Part shown: piece by piece, positions 5,864 to 13,402 of the stretch
Numbering within the stretch: the stretch's first letter is position 1
Layout of the letters: each line of letters opens with the position of its first letter
NCBI GenBank assembly: GCA_964488675.1
Contig: CAZAWA010000055.1
Span: 1 to 14,643 of the forward strand
Reading direction: 5' to 3'
DNA: 14,643 nt
Origin: QZKY01 sp964488675
GTDB taxonomy: Bacteria > Pseudomonadota > Gammaproteobacteria > Burkholderiales > Burkholderiaceae_D
Made by a program: the position numbers and the translations under genes
The notes under the pieces: generated by a model
Seen by the model: only the letters and a program-made list of their open reading frames with translations
Told to the model about the DNA's origin: nothing
The model's database searches: none

Positions 5864-7723
5864 TTAATGCAACTGCCGGTAAATTCGCTCTGCCAGCTGC
5901 CGCGATATCCCCTCGACCGAGGCCAAATCCTCAATGCTGGCATCGGCCACGCCGGCCAGGCTGCCAAAGCGCGCCAGCAACTTTTGCCGCCGCCTGGCAC
6001 CGATGCCCTCGATTTCTTCTATCCTGGATGTCTGCCGCGCCCTCGCGCGCCTGGCGCGCATGCCTGTGATGGCAAAGCGGTGCGCCTCATCGCGAATTTG
6101 CGCGACCAGCATCAGCGCAGCCGAGTCCTTGCCCAGTTCCTGATCCTTGCGATCGTCCGCGTACACCAATGTTTCCAGTCCGACCCTGCGCCCTTCGCCT
6201 TTCGCAACGCCGACGATCAGACCGGTATCCAGACCGACCTCCTCGAACACTTGCCGTGCGACAGAAACCTGCCCCTTGCCACCGTCGACCAGCACGATGT
6301 CCGGCATCACTCCCTCGCCATTCGCCACCCTGTCATAACGGCGCGTCAGCGCCTGACGCATGGCCGCATAATCGTCGCCGGGCTCGATGTCCGCAATGTT
6401 GAAGCGACGGTATTCGCGGTTTTGCATCGCATGGTGCTGGTAGACCACGCACGCCGCCTGCGTCGCCTCGCCGTGGGTGTGGCTGACATCAAAACACTCG
6501 ACCCGGAAGGCGTCAAGATCCTCAACTTCCAGCCCAAGCGCATCTACCAGCGCCTGCGTACGGGCTTTCTGCGAACCCTGCTCGGACAGCAACCGCTCCA
6601 GCGCGAATTCTGCGCCTTTTTGCGCCATGTCCAGCCACACGCGGCGCTGCCCCTGCGGCTGGAATGTCAGGTGGATACGGTGGCCGCATTGCTCTGCCAG
6701 CGCCATGATGAGAGCCGGTTCGTCAAAATCGACATTGACGACCAACAAACCCGGAATGAACTTGCCGATGTAGTGCTGCGCGAGAAAGGCTTTCAGCACT
6801 TCGGCTTCGACTGCACCTTCACTGGCAGCCATCGCATCCGTCAGATGCGCGGGAAACCAGGCGCGGTCGCCCAGATGCCTCCCGCCACGCACCATGGCCA
6901 GGTTGACGCAGGCGCGCCCGCCCTGCACCGCCACCGCGAGAATGTCGATGTCGGCATCGCCGCCGGTATCCATGCTTTGCTGCTGCAGCACTTGCGCCAG
7001 GGCGCTAATCTGGTCGCGCACCGTTGCCGCCTGCTCGAACTCCAGCTCCGCCGCATACGCATGCATCTTCGCTTCCATCACCTGCATGACTTCGCTCTGC
7101 CGTCCGCGCAGGAAATTCGCCGCGCTTTCCACCTCGGCCTGATAAGCATCGCGGCTGATCAAGTCGACACAGGGCGCGCTGCATCGCTTGATCTGGTACA
7201 GCAGACAGGGTCGTGTGCGGTTGGCAAACACACTGTCTTCGCAGGTGCGAAGGCGAAACACGCGCTGCAGAATCTGCATCGACTCGCGCACTGCCCAGAC
7301 GCTCGGGAATGGGCCGAAATACTGGTTTTTCCTGTCCACCGCGCCACGGTAGTACACCATGCGCGGATAATCCTCGGCGGTAATTTTCAGGTAGGGGTAA
7401 CTCTTGTCGTCGCGGAACAGTATGTTGAAACGCGGTTGCAGCGCCTTGATCAGGTTATTTTCCAGCAGCAGCGCTTCGGCCTCGGTGCGCGTAACCGTGG
7501 TTTCCATACGCGCGATGCGCTCGATCATCAGCGCAATGCGCGGACTGGCGTGAGTTTTCTGGAAGTAGCTCGACACCCGCTGCTTCAGGTCGCGCGCCTT
7601 GCCGACATACAGCACCTTGTCCTCGTCATCGAAATAGCGATACACGCCGGGCAGGCGCGGCAGGGTTGCGGCCGCCTGCAGCAATGCTTCGCGCGCGTTG
7701 TCGGTTTGGTTGCTTTCCGTCAT
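5864..7723 (-). CDS. uvrC: UvrABC excinuclease subunit C
   Basis: Makes both incisions around damaged DNA bound by UvrB in nucleotide excision repair. The 619 residues match family length. Domains in order: GIY-YIG nuclease (GVY 26-28, YVG 39-41, KARDLKQRV) with a downstream EAEALLLENNLIK; a cysteine cluster (RTCEDSVFANRTRPCLLYQIKRCSAPC); a UVR motif (around 207-240, ELEFEQAATVRDQI); the RNase H-like second nuclease (ECFDVSHTHG, DIVLVDGGKGQ, RDEAHRFAI); and tandem helix-hairpin-helix elements at the C-terminus (IEEIEGIGARRRQKLL, ASVEGISRQLAERIY). The start at 7723 precedes family-typical sequence, with only a weak AGCGAG ribosome site. It is separated from nagZ by 287 bp and probably has its own promoter. 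Confidence 0.98.
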   Translation of the reverse strand: MTESNQTDNAREALLQAAATLPRLPGVYRYFDDEDKVLYVGKARDLKQRVSSYFQKTHASPRIALMIERIARMETTVTRTEAEALLLENNLIKALQPRFNILFRDDKSYPYLKITAEDYPRMVYYRGAVDRKNQYFGPFPSVWAVRESMQILQRVFRLRTCEDSVFANRTRPCLLYQIKRCSAPCVDLISRDAYQAEVESAANFLRGRQSEVMQVMEAKMHAYAAELEFEQAATVRDQISALAQVLQQQSMDTGGDADIDILAVAVQGGRACVNLAMVRGGRHLGDRAWFPAHLTDAMAASEGAVEAEVLKAFLAQHYIGKFIPGLLVVNVDFDEPALIMALAEQCGHRIHLTFQPQGQRRVWLDMAQKGAEFALERLLSEQGSQKARTQALVDALGLEVEDLDAFRVECFDVSHTHGEATQAACVVYQHHAMQNREYRRFNIADIEPGDDYAAMRQALTRRYDRVANGEGVMPDIVLVDGGKGQVSVARQVFEEVGLDTGLIVGVAKGEGRRVGLETLVYADDRKDQELGKDSAALMLVAQIRDEAHRFAITGMRARRARARQTSRIEEIEGIGARRRQKLLARFGSLAGVADASIEDLASVEGISRQLAERIYRQLH

Positions 7724-8010
7724 CTCGCTAGGTTAGCAGCTTTAGTGGGAGAAACGGCATAACAAGGAACATGACGAGAACAGGCCTCAAAAATATATAC
7801 TCTACCGGAGCATTTTCTATCCGGCTTACCCATGCTGGCGATCAGCCATTTTCGTGCACATACTCCCAATATTTTTGCCATTTTAGCGTTATTTTTTGCC
7901 TAATTTTTGTGCAAAATGGCCGTGCGAGCATCAGAAATTCGCCGCCCAAGGCTGTTGGGGGCAAATAATAACGCGTCGCGTTATTACCGCTGCAGCCTGC
8001 CTCTCCCGAA
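7724..8010. other. AT-rich uvrC-nagZ spacer with repeats
   Basis: This 287-bp gap holds no gene. Its centre (about 7840-7920) is AT-rich, with the near-repeats TTTTTGCCATTTTAGCG and TTTTTTGCCTAATTTTTG and an imperfect inverted pair GCCATTTTcGTGCAC / GTGCAAAATGGC. It is the likely site of the uvrC promoter. On the minus strand TTGCAC with downstream TAACGC or TAAAAT are candidates, but none has both good hexamers and normal spacing. Confidence 0.4.
7966..7986 (-). terminator. Perfect inverted repeat after nagZ, possible terminator
   Basis: Two 10-bp arms (TAATAACGCG and its exact complement) flank a single T at 7976, 25 bp past the nagZ stop. On the minus strand the hairpin is followed by TTTG only, a poor U tract, so it may instead be a protein-binding palindrome. 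Confidence 0.35.
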
Positions 8011-9186
8011 CTAGGGGATCTGGGTCTCAATCAGCGCTTTTGCCGCCAGATAGCGCGGCTCCTTTTGCAGCGCATCCCAGTCCAGCGCTTTCGCTGTTGG
8101 CACCATTGCCGCAATACGGGCTGCCGAGCGCACCGCCGCCTGCCCGGCCGGCGCCGTCAACCCCGCCAGAAGCTGATCTGCCTTGTCGGACGAATTGCAC
8201 ACCAGCACCATGTCGCAACCGGCGGCCAGCGCCGCCTTCGCACCCGCAATCACATTCCCTGCCACGCTTGCGCCTTCCATGCTGAGATCGTCGCTGAAAA
8301 TGACGCCCTCAAAACCCAGTTCGTCACGCAGGATGGTCAGCCATTTCTTCGAGAACCCGGCCGGATGCCTGTCCACCTTGGGATAAATCACATGCGCTGG
8401 CATCACCGCCGACAACCCTATGCCTAGCCAGCCATAGGGCGCGGCATCGTCATACAGGATTGCATCCAGACCGCGCCCGTCTACCGGAATCGCCACATGG
8501 GAGTCCGCCTGCACGAATCCATGGCCGGGAAAGTGCTTGCCGCAATTGGCCATGCCCGCCAGCGCCAGGCCGTAGTTCAGACTCTTGGCCAGCAGCGACA
8601 CCACGCGGGCATCGCGATGGAGTGCGCGATCGCCGATCACCGCCGATTCGCCATAATCGAGATCCAGCACCGGCGTAAAGGACAGATCAACGCCACAGGC
8701 ACGCAATTCTGCCGCGAGGACATACCCAACCGCAGTGGCCGCCTTGGTCGCCAGCAGCACATCGCGCTCCCACAGATCGCCCAGGCGCTTCATCGCCGGA
8801 ATTCGCGTAAAACCGTCGGTGCGAAAACGCTGCACGCGCCCGCCCTCATGGTCAACCGCAATCAGCACACCGGGTCGCGCTGCGTGAATCGCGCCGGTAA
8901 GCGCCACCAGTTGCGCGCGGTCAGCGTAGTTGCGCGCAAACAGGATTACGCCACCCGTCAGTGGATGACAGATGCGGCGAATATCCTCATCGGTCAGCGT
9001 CGTGCCCACCACATCGAGCATCACCGGGCCAAGCGGAATCGCTGGATAAATGTCCGCGCGAGCGCTTTGCTCCGATGCGCGGCGCTGGCTCCGGCCGCTT
9101 CGCTTAACATTCGCTTCGATCCCTGTGCGCCGTGCGCCTTCCAGCCCGTCCCGCTCGCCGATTTCTTCAACGCTTCCTTTTGTCAT
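8011..9186 (-). CDS. nagZ: Beta-N-acetylhexosaminidase NagZ (GH3)
   Basis: Cytoplasmic enzyme that removes N-acetylglucosamine from anhydro-muropeptides during cell-wall recycling. Family marks: LGPVMLDV (52-59), AVDHEGGRVQRF (110-121), KHFPGHGFVQADSH (217-230, containing the mobile catalytic His/Asp loop) and FSDDLSMEG (297-305) with the nucleophilic aspartate. At 391 residues it is about 50 longer than the E. coli enzyme; the excess is an Arg/Ser/Glu-rich N-terminal extension. The start at 9186 is supported by the 4-base ATGA overlap with the acpS stop and by GGAG upstream. No alternative ATG lies between residue 1 and Met56, which falls inside the conserved LGPVMLDV. Confidence 0.95.
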   Translation of the reverse strand: MTKGSVEEIGERDGLEGARRTGIEANVKRSGRSQRRASEQSARADIYPAIPLGPVMLDVVGTTLTDEDIRRICHPLTGGVILFARNYADRAQLVALTGAIHAARPGVLIAVDHEGGRVQRFRTDGFTRIPAMKRLGDLWERDVLLATKAATAVGYVLAAELRACGVDLSFTPVLDLDYGESAVIGDRALHRDARVVSLLAKSLNYGLALAGMANCGKHFPGHGFVQADSHVAIPVDGRGLDAILYDDAAPYGWLGIGLSAVMPAHVIYPKVDRHPAGFSKKWLTILRDELGFEGVIFSDDLSMEGASVAGNVIAGAKAALAAGCDMVLVCNSSDKADQLLAGLTAPAGQAAVRSAARIAAMVPTAKALDWDALQKEPRYLAAKALIETQIP

Positions 9187-9587
9187 TCATCACTCTCCGC
9201 TTTTTCCACAATCACGAACGCCACCGCGTAATCCGATTCATCAGTAATCGACACTTGCGCGCTCAATCCGTTTTTCTCCATGAATTCCCTGAGGGCGCCG
9301 CTGCACACCACCGTCGGCTTGCCGCTGGGTGCATTCAGCGTCTGCATGGCGCGCCAGGTCATGGGCATGCGCATTCCCAGACCGATCGCTTTCGAAAACG
9401 CTTCCTTCGCCGCAAAACGCGTCGCCAGAAAACGAACACCGCGCGCCTCGACCCGCGACTTGCGGTGCAGGTAGCGCTGCATCTCTTCCGGCCCGAGGAC
9501 GCGCTCCGCAAAACGGTCGCCGTGGCGATCCAGCGCCGCCGCAACACGGGAAATCATCAAAATGTCCGTGCCAACGCCGTAGATCAT
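9183..9587 (-). CDS. acpS: Holo-[acyl-carrier-protein] synthase
   Basis: Transfers 4'-phosphopantetheine from coenzyme A to acyl carrier protein, activating it for fatty acid synthesis. The 134-residue protein has the AcpS signatures IYGVGTDILMISRV with Mg-binding Asp8, and RFLATRFAAKEAFSKAIG with Glu62 and Lys66. Its ATG overlaps the pdxJ stop (ATGA) and its own stop overlaps the nagZ start, so all three are probably translated in a coupled way. The pdxJ-acpS pair is widespread in proteobacteria. Confidence 0.97.
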   Translation of the reverse strand: MIYGVGTDILMISRVAAALDRHGDRFAERVLGPEEMQRYLHRKSRVEARGVRFLATRFAAKEAFSKAIGLGMRMPMTWRAMQTLNAPSGKPTVVCSGALREFMEKNGLSAQVSITDESDYAVAFVIVEKAESDE

Positions 9588-10357
9588 TGCGCCGCTCTTA
9601 AACCGGCAAGGCGAGAGGCAACCATGATCGCCTTCATCTCGCGCACGGCATTCTGCCAGCCGACAAACACGGCATGCGCAACAACCGCATGGCCGATGTT
9701 CAGTTCGGTGATGTCGCGGATCGCGGCAATCGCCTGCACATTGGTGTAATGCAGGCCGTGCCCGGCATTGACTTTCAGGCCGTGCCTGACGCCTTCAATC
9801 ACCCCCAGCCGGATGCGATCCAGTTCCTTCTGCTGCGCCACTGCATCGTGCGCCTCCGCATAACGGCCCGTGTGCAACTCAATCACGGGTGCCCCGGCTT
9901 CTCGCGCTGCCTGAATTTGTTCCGCATCGGCATCAATGAACAGACTGACGCGGATGCCTTCCGCCTGCAATTGCCTGACCGCCGCCTGCACCTGCGCAAA
10001 ATGCCCAACGACATCGAGGCCGCCCTCGGTCGTGACCTCGTCGCGCCGTTCCGGCACCAGGCAGGAGTCCTGCGGCTTGATGCGGCAGGCAAAGTCGAGC
10101 ATCTCCGTCGTGATCGCCGATTCCAGGTTCATCCGCGTGTACAGCAAAGGTCGGATGGCAATCACATCGGCATCGCGCATGTGCCGCCGGTCTTCGCGCA
10201 GATGCAGCGTAATGCAGTCGGCACCCGCCTGCTCCGCCAGCAGCGCGGCCTGCACCGGATCGGGATAAACGGTGCCGCGCGCATTGCGCAGCGTGGCGAC
10301 ATGGTCGATGTTGACGCCCAGATCGATGACCGGGCCGGAGGGGTGGAGGAAGCTCAT
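9584..10357 (-). CDS. pdxJ: Pyridoxine 5'-phosphate synthase
   Basis: Condenses 1-deoxyxylulose 5-phosphate with 3-amino-2-oxopropyl phosphate to form pyridoxine 5'-phosphate, the last ring-closing step of the DXP-dependent vitamin B6 pathway. The 257-residue TIM barrel is recognised by LGVNIDHVATLRNARG, DPVQAALLAEQAGAD, HLREDRRH, RMNLE, CLVPERR-EVTTEGGLDV, SLFIDAD, KVNAGHGLHY and ELNIGHAVVAHAVF. An eleven-residue N-terminal extension (MSFLHPSGPVI) precedes the usual start region. It follows recO after a 177-bp gap and is overlapped by acpS downstream. Confidence 0.97.
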   Translation of the reverse strand: MSFLHPSGPVIDLGVNIDHVATLRNARGTVYPDPVQAALLAEQAGADCITLHLREDRRHMRDADVIAIRPLLYTRMNLESAITTEMLDFACRIKPQDSCLVPERRDEVTTEGGLDVVGHFAQVQAAVRQLQAEGIRVSLFIDADAEQIQAAREAGAPVIELHTGRYAEAHDAVAQQKELDRIRLGVIEGVRHGLKVNAGHGLHYTNVQAIAAIRDITELNIGHAVVAHAVFVGWQNAVREMKAIMVASRLAGLRAAQ

Positions 10358-10436
10358 TGTCTAACCAGAATAATAAATATTCCGCCTTTTTCTAATTGGG
10401 TGGGGCTCATGCAATTTCCTGTGTGTGCCATTCCAT

Positions 10437-10487
10437 TGTCAGAGCGTCCGTGACGAGGCGACGAGCCGCTGACAGTACGAATTGTAC
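10437..10487. repeat. Stacked inverted repeats in the recO-pdxJ spacer
   Basis: Arms TGTCAG (10437-10442) and CTGACA (10469-10474) enclose a second CGTC/GACG pair, giving a GC-rich hairpin. It is followed at once by GTAC-GAATT-GTAC (10475-10487). There is no T tract, so this is not a standard terminator. It could be a REP-like element or an mRNA-stabilising or processing structure in the operon. The rest of the 177-bp spacer is featureless apart from an AT-rich patch just before pdxJ. Confidence 0.4.
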
Positions 10488-10534
10488 GGCAAGGCGAAGT
10501 CAACAAAGTCATGGGCGGTCTGGGAATGGAATAT

Positions 10535-11281
10535 CTACAGTTGCATCAGATCGATGAGTATCTGGCGCGTTTTGACCTGCGCACCGCCCAGATGGTGCGC
10601 CAGCAGAAAACGCATCAGGAATTTGCTCTGCATTTTGGTTGCCGCATCGGCGTAATCCTCGCACGACATGTCCAGCAGTGTCTTGCCCAGCACGCGCGGC
10701 CACGCATCTGACACCCTTGCCGGCCGTGGGCCTCGCTCCGGATCAACCACATACTCAACCCCATGCTCAACCACCCTGCCAGTTGTGATGCAGGTCGACA
10801 GATCGCCGCCAACCCCGGTTTCCTTCAGCAGGGCAAGCTCGAACTTGCGCAGCGCTATCGGTATCGATTCGGTTTGCGAGAGTTCATGCAGCGTCGTCAT
10901 GTAGTGGTCGAACAGCGCCGGGTGCGGATCTTCGCGAGCAAGCAGTTTTAGCAGCAGTTCGTTCAGGTAAAAGCCGCACAGCAGCGCCGACTTTTCCAGC
11001 GGCGCCATGCCGCCGACCCACTCCGCCGCCGTCAGCGTGCGCAGCTCGGATCTGCCGCTCCAGCCAACTGACAGCGGCTGAAAAGTCTGCAGCACGCCGC
11101 GCAACTTCGAATGCGGTCTTTTGGCGCCCTTTGCAACCAGCGCAACACGACCGTGTTCACGCGTGAACAGATCGACGATCAGGCTGGTTTCCTTGTAGTA
11201 GCTGCTGTGCAGCACAAAGCCTGGCTGGTTGACGACGCGTCCGCCACGAACTGCCTTCGGCGCCGGCGCAAGCTCCGTCAT
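10535..11281 (-). CDS. recO: DNA repair protein RecO
   Basis: Recombination mediator that works with RecR to load RecA onto SSB-coated DNA in the RecF pathway. About 248 residues. The N-terminal OB-fold region (GFVLHSSYYKETSLIVDLFTREHG, then VAKGAKRPHSKLRGVLQTFQPL) and the helical middle (FYLNELLLKLLAREDPHPALFDHY; LRKFELALLKETG) are characteristic. A basic, Ala/Pro-rich leader of about 18 residues precedes the OB fold. The ATG at 11281 shares one base with the era TGA (TGATG); the GTG immediately before it (11284) is an equally possible start with a 4-base overlap. Co-transcription with rnc and era is the known arrangement. Confidence 0.95.
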   Translation of the reverse strand: MTELAPAPKAVRGGRVVNQPGFVLHSSYYKETSLIVDLFTREHGRVALVAKGAKRPHSKLRGVLQTFQPLSVGWSGRSELRTLTAAEWVGGMAPLEKSALLCGFYLNELLLKLLAREDPHPALFDHYMTTLHELSQTESIPIALRKFELALLKETGVGGDLSTCITTGRVVEHGVEYVVDPERGPRPARVSDAWPRVLGKTLLDMSCEDYADAATKMQSKFLMRFLLAHHLGGAQVKTRQILIDLMQL

Positions 11282-12183
11282 CACTCGTAGCCGTAGGCGC
11301 GCAACCCGGCTTCGTTGTCGGCCCAGCCGGATTTGACCTTGACCCAGATTTCGAGATACACCGGGCCATTGAACAGTTTCTCCATGTCAAGCCGCGCCTG
11401 CGTCGAGATCTCCTTGAGCCGCTCACCCTTTTTGCCGATCAGCATGGACTTGTGCGTGTCGCGGCCAACCAGAATGGCGGCAAATATGCGTCGCAACTTG
11501 CCCTCCTGCTCGAACTTTTCAATCACAACCGTGCTGGTGTACGGCAACTCGTCTCCGACAAAACGGAACAGCTTTTCGCGCACAATCTCGGCCGCCATAA
11601 AGCGCTCGCTGCGGTCTGTCAGATCATCCTCGCCAAAAATCGGCGGGTTTTCCGGCAGAAATCGCTTGATTTCGGCCAGCAAATTGTCAAGTTGAAAACG
11701 CAAGGTGGCAGAAACCGGCACGACAGCGGAAAAGTCATGCTTGGCCGCAATCTGCTGCGCAAACGGAAGCAGAATCGCCTTGTCCTTGACGCGATCAGAT
11801 TTGTTGATCACCAGGATGCAAGGTACGCCCTTTGGCAGCAAATCGATCACCTGCTGGTCTGCCGGGCCAAAGGTTCCGGCCTCGATCAGATAAAGAATCA
11901 CATCCGACGAAGTCAGCGTGTTGGTGACGGTCTTGTTCAGCGTCTTGTTCAGCGCGCTGGCATGGCGCGTCTGAAAACCCGGCGTGTCGACAAAAATAAA
12001 TTGCGCATCTTCGGCGGTCTGGATGCCGGTAATGCGGTGGCGCGTGGTTTGCGCCTTGCGCGAAGTAATGCTGATCTTCGCACCGATCAGGGCGTTCATC
12101 AGCGTCGATTTGCCGACATTGGGCCGACCGACAATCGCGATATAACCGCAGCGGAAATTACTGGCTTGTGCTGATTCGGTCAT
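11281..12183 (-). CDS. era: GTPase Era
   Basis: Essential GTPase that binds 16S rRNA and assists small-subunit assembly. The 300-residue protein has G1 GRPNVGKS (19-26), the switch segment RKAQTTRHRITG, G3 DTPGF, G4 NKSD and a C-terminal KH domain (from about ERFMAAEIVREKLF through LIGKKGERLKEISTQARLDME to VYLEIWVKVK). A 13-residue leader precedes the G domain. The ATG overlaps the rnc stop by 4 bases (ATGA), and its own stop touches the recO start. Confidence 0.98.
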   Translation of the reverse strand: MTESAQASNFRCGYIAIVGRPNVGKSTLMNALIGAKISITSRKAQTTRHRITGIQTAEDAQFIFVDTPGFQTRHASALNKTLNKTVTNTLTSSDVILYLIEAGTFGPADQQVIDLLPKGVPCILVINKSDRVKDKAILLPFAQQIAAKHDFSAVVPVSATLRFQLDNLLAEIKRFLPENPPIFGEDDLTDRSERFMAAEIVREKLFRFVGDELPYTSTVVIEKFEQEGKLRRIFAAILVGRDTHKSMLIGKKGERLKEISTQARLDMEKLFNGPVYLEIWVKVKSGWADNEAGLRAYGYE

Positions 12184-12989
12184 GCGGTTTTCGGTGTCGC
12201 AGCCGCAACACCTTCATCCGTTTCGGCAACAGCACCGGTCTGCGCCGTCGCAATGCCGATCAGCTTAAGCTGCGCATCCTGCGGTTTGCGCTTGCGGCTC
12301 GTGGCGGGCGTCTTGACCAGCGCTTTATGCGCCGATTCCAGCGCCAGTTTGGCTGCGGCCTGTTCGGCGCTGCGGCGGCTGCCGCCGGCACCGAACACCT
12401 GAATTTCCAGCTTCGGTATCAGGCACGCAACCTCGAACTGCTGGTTATGTGCAGCACCATGCGTGGCGACCACATTGTATTGCGGCAGCGCGATTTTCTT
12501 GCCTTGCAAGAATTCCTGCAGCAGCGTCTTGTCATCCTTGCCCAGCGTCTTCGGATCGACGATATCGAGTATCGGTATATACATCGCGCGGATCGCCTTG
12601 CGCACCGGATCAAATCCGCCGTCGATGAAGATCGCACCAAGCAGCGCTTCGATCGCATCTGCCAGAATCGACGGGCGGCGGAACCCGCCCGATTTCAGCT
12701 CGCCTTCGCCCAGACGCAAAAAACGCGACACCTCTATCTTTTGCGCAATTTCAAACAGCGTCTGCTGCTTGACCAGATTGGAGCGCAGGCGCGACAAATC
12801 GCCTTCGTCGAGGTCTGTGTACCGTTCACAAAGCAGCGAGGCAACCACACAGTTCAGCACCGAATCGCCGAGGAATTCGAGCCTTTCATTATGCGAACTG
12901 CTGTGACTGCGGTGCGTCAGCGCCGTTTTCAGCAGCAACGCATCCTTGAACTGGTATCCCAGCCGGTCCTGCAGCGTTTTAAGATCCAT
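12180..12989 (-). CDS. rnc: Ribonuclease III
   Basis: Double-strand-specific endoribonuclease for rRNA and mRNA processing. The signature NERLEFLGDSVL (Glu38, Asp42) and the second metal-binding segment SILADAIEALLGAIFIDGG mark the nuclease domain. A dsRNA-binding domain follows (DDKTLLQEFLQGKK...GSRRSAEQAAAKLAL). After it comes an extra low-complexity tail of about 40 residues, rich in Lys, Ala and Thr (TPATSRKRKPQDAQ...), longer than in E. coli. The ATG at 12989 shares a base with the DUF4845 stop (TGATG); the GTG at 12992 is the alternative. In E. coli RNase III cleaves its own operon leader; no such hairpin was identified here. Confidence 0.97.
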   Translation of the reverse strand: MDLKTLQDRLGYQFKDALLLKTALTHRSHSSSHNERLEFLGDSVLNCVVASLLCERYTDLDEGDLSRLRSNLVKQQTLFEIAQKIEVSRFLRLGEGELKSGGFRRPSILADAIEALLGAIFIDGGFDPVRKAIRAMYIPILDIVDPKTLGKDDKTLLQEFLQGKKIALPQYNVVATHGAAHNQQFEVACLIPKLEIQVFGAGGSRRSAEQAAAKLALESAHKALVKTPATSRKRKPQDAQLKLIGIATAQTGAVAETDEGVAAATPKTA

Positions 12990-13381
12990 CACTTGCTCGA
13001 GGCGGAGGCTTTTCTCGTCGGCGTCTTGGCGGTCGTTCCCGAAAAATCGAGCACCAGACTGGCCGGCCCGAACAGCGGGATTTTTTTCTCGTAGGCAAAG
13101 CTCACTTCCATTTCATCGTTTACCTTGACGATTTCCAGATCGTAGCCCTTGATCGCGTCGATATACCCCACTTCAGCGCGTCGGTCGAAAGACTGCCGTA
13201 TCTCGCGCTCGGTCTTGCCCGTCTGCCTGGCATCGACGATGGCTTTCGTAATGACGCGGTACTCGATCACTGCCGGAACCACCTTCATGCCCAGCATCGC
13301 CACCACCGCGACGAAAATCAGCGCGATGATCAACCCGAACAGCGAGATGCCGCGTTGTTGCAGATTTGGCTGACGAATCAT
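12989..13381 (-). CDS. DUF4845 family membrane protein
   Basis: A 130-residue protein of unknown function, recognised by position between lepB and rnc and by its shape. A short polar N-terminus is followed by one hydrophobic helix (about 11-34) and a soluble domain containing VVPAVIEYRVITKAIVDA and GYDLEIVKVNDEMEVSFAYEKKIPLFGPASLVLDF. The segment RGISLFGLIIALIF resembles a type IV prepilin N-terminus but lacks the Glu at position +5, so it is more likely a plain membrane anchor. The start at 13381 has an excellent GGAGGT ribosome site; the gap to lepB is 21 bp. The Ser/Lys-rich tail ends at the rnc start. Confidence 0.88.
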   Translation of the reverse strand: MIRQPNLQQRGISLFGLIIALIFVAVVAMLGMKVVPAVIEYRVITKAIVDARQTGKTEREIRQSFDRRAEVGYIDAIKGYDLEIVKVNDEMEVSFAYEKKIPLFGPASLVLDFSGTTAKTPTRKASASSK

Positions 13382-13402
13382 GGTTTTACCTCCGTATGCA
13401 AA

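Noticed and set aside
5867..7762. A 631-codon open frame on the plus strand opposite uvrC
   Set aside because: It mirrors uvrC exactly, has no ribosome site or family motifs, and long antisense frames are expected opposite GC3-rich genes.
7771..7968. A 65-codon plus-strand frame in the uvrC-nagZ spacer
   Set aside because: No ribosome site, AT-rich, and unlike coding sequence elsewhere in the window.
8497..9231. A 244-codon plus-strand frame opposite nagZ
   Set aside because: Shadow of nagZ; no start context and no motifs.
12989..13381. DUF4845 protein as a type IV pilin-like protein
   Set aside because: The hydrophobic N-terminus resembles a prepilin but lacks the conserved Glu, and the gene position identifies the DUF4845 family.
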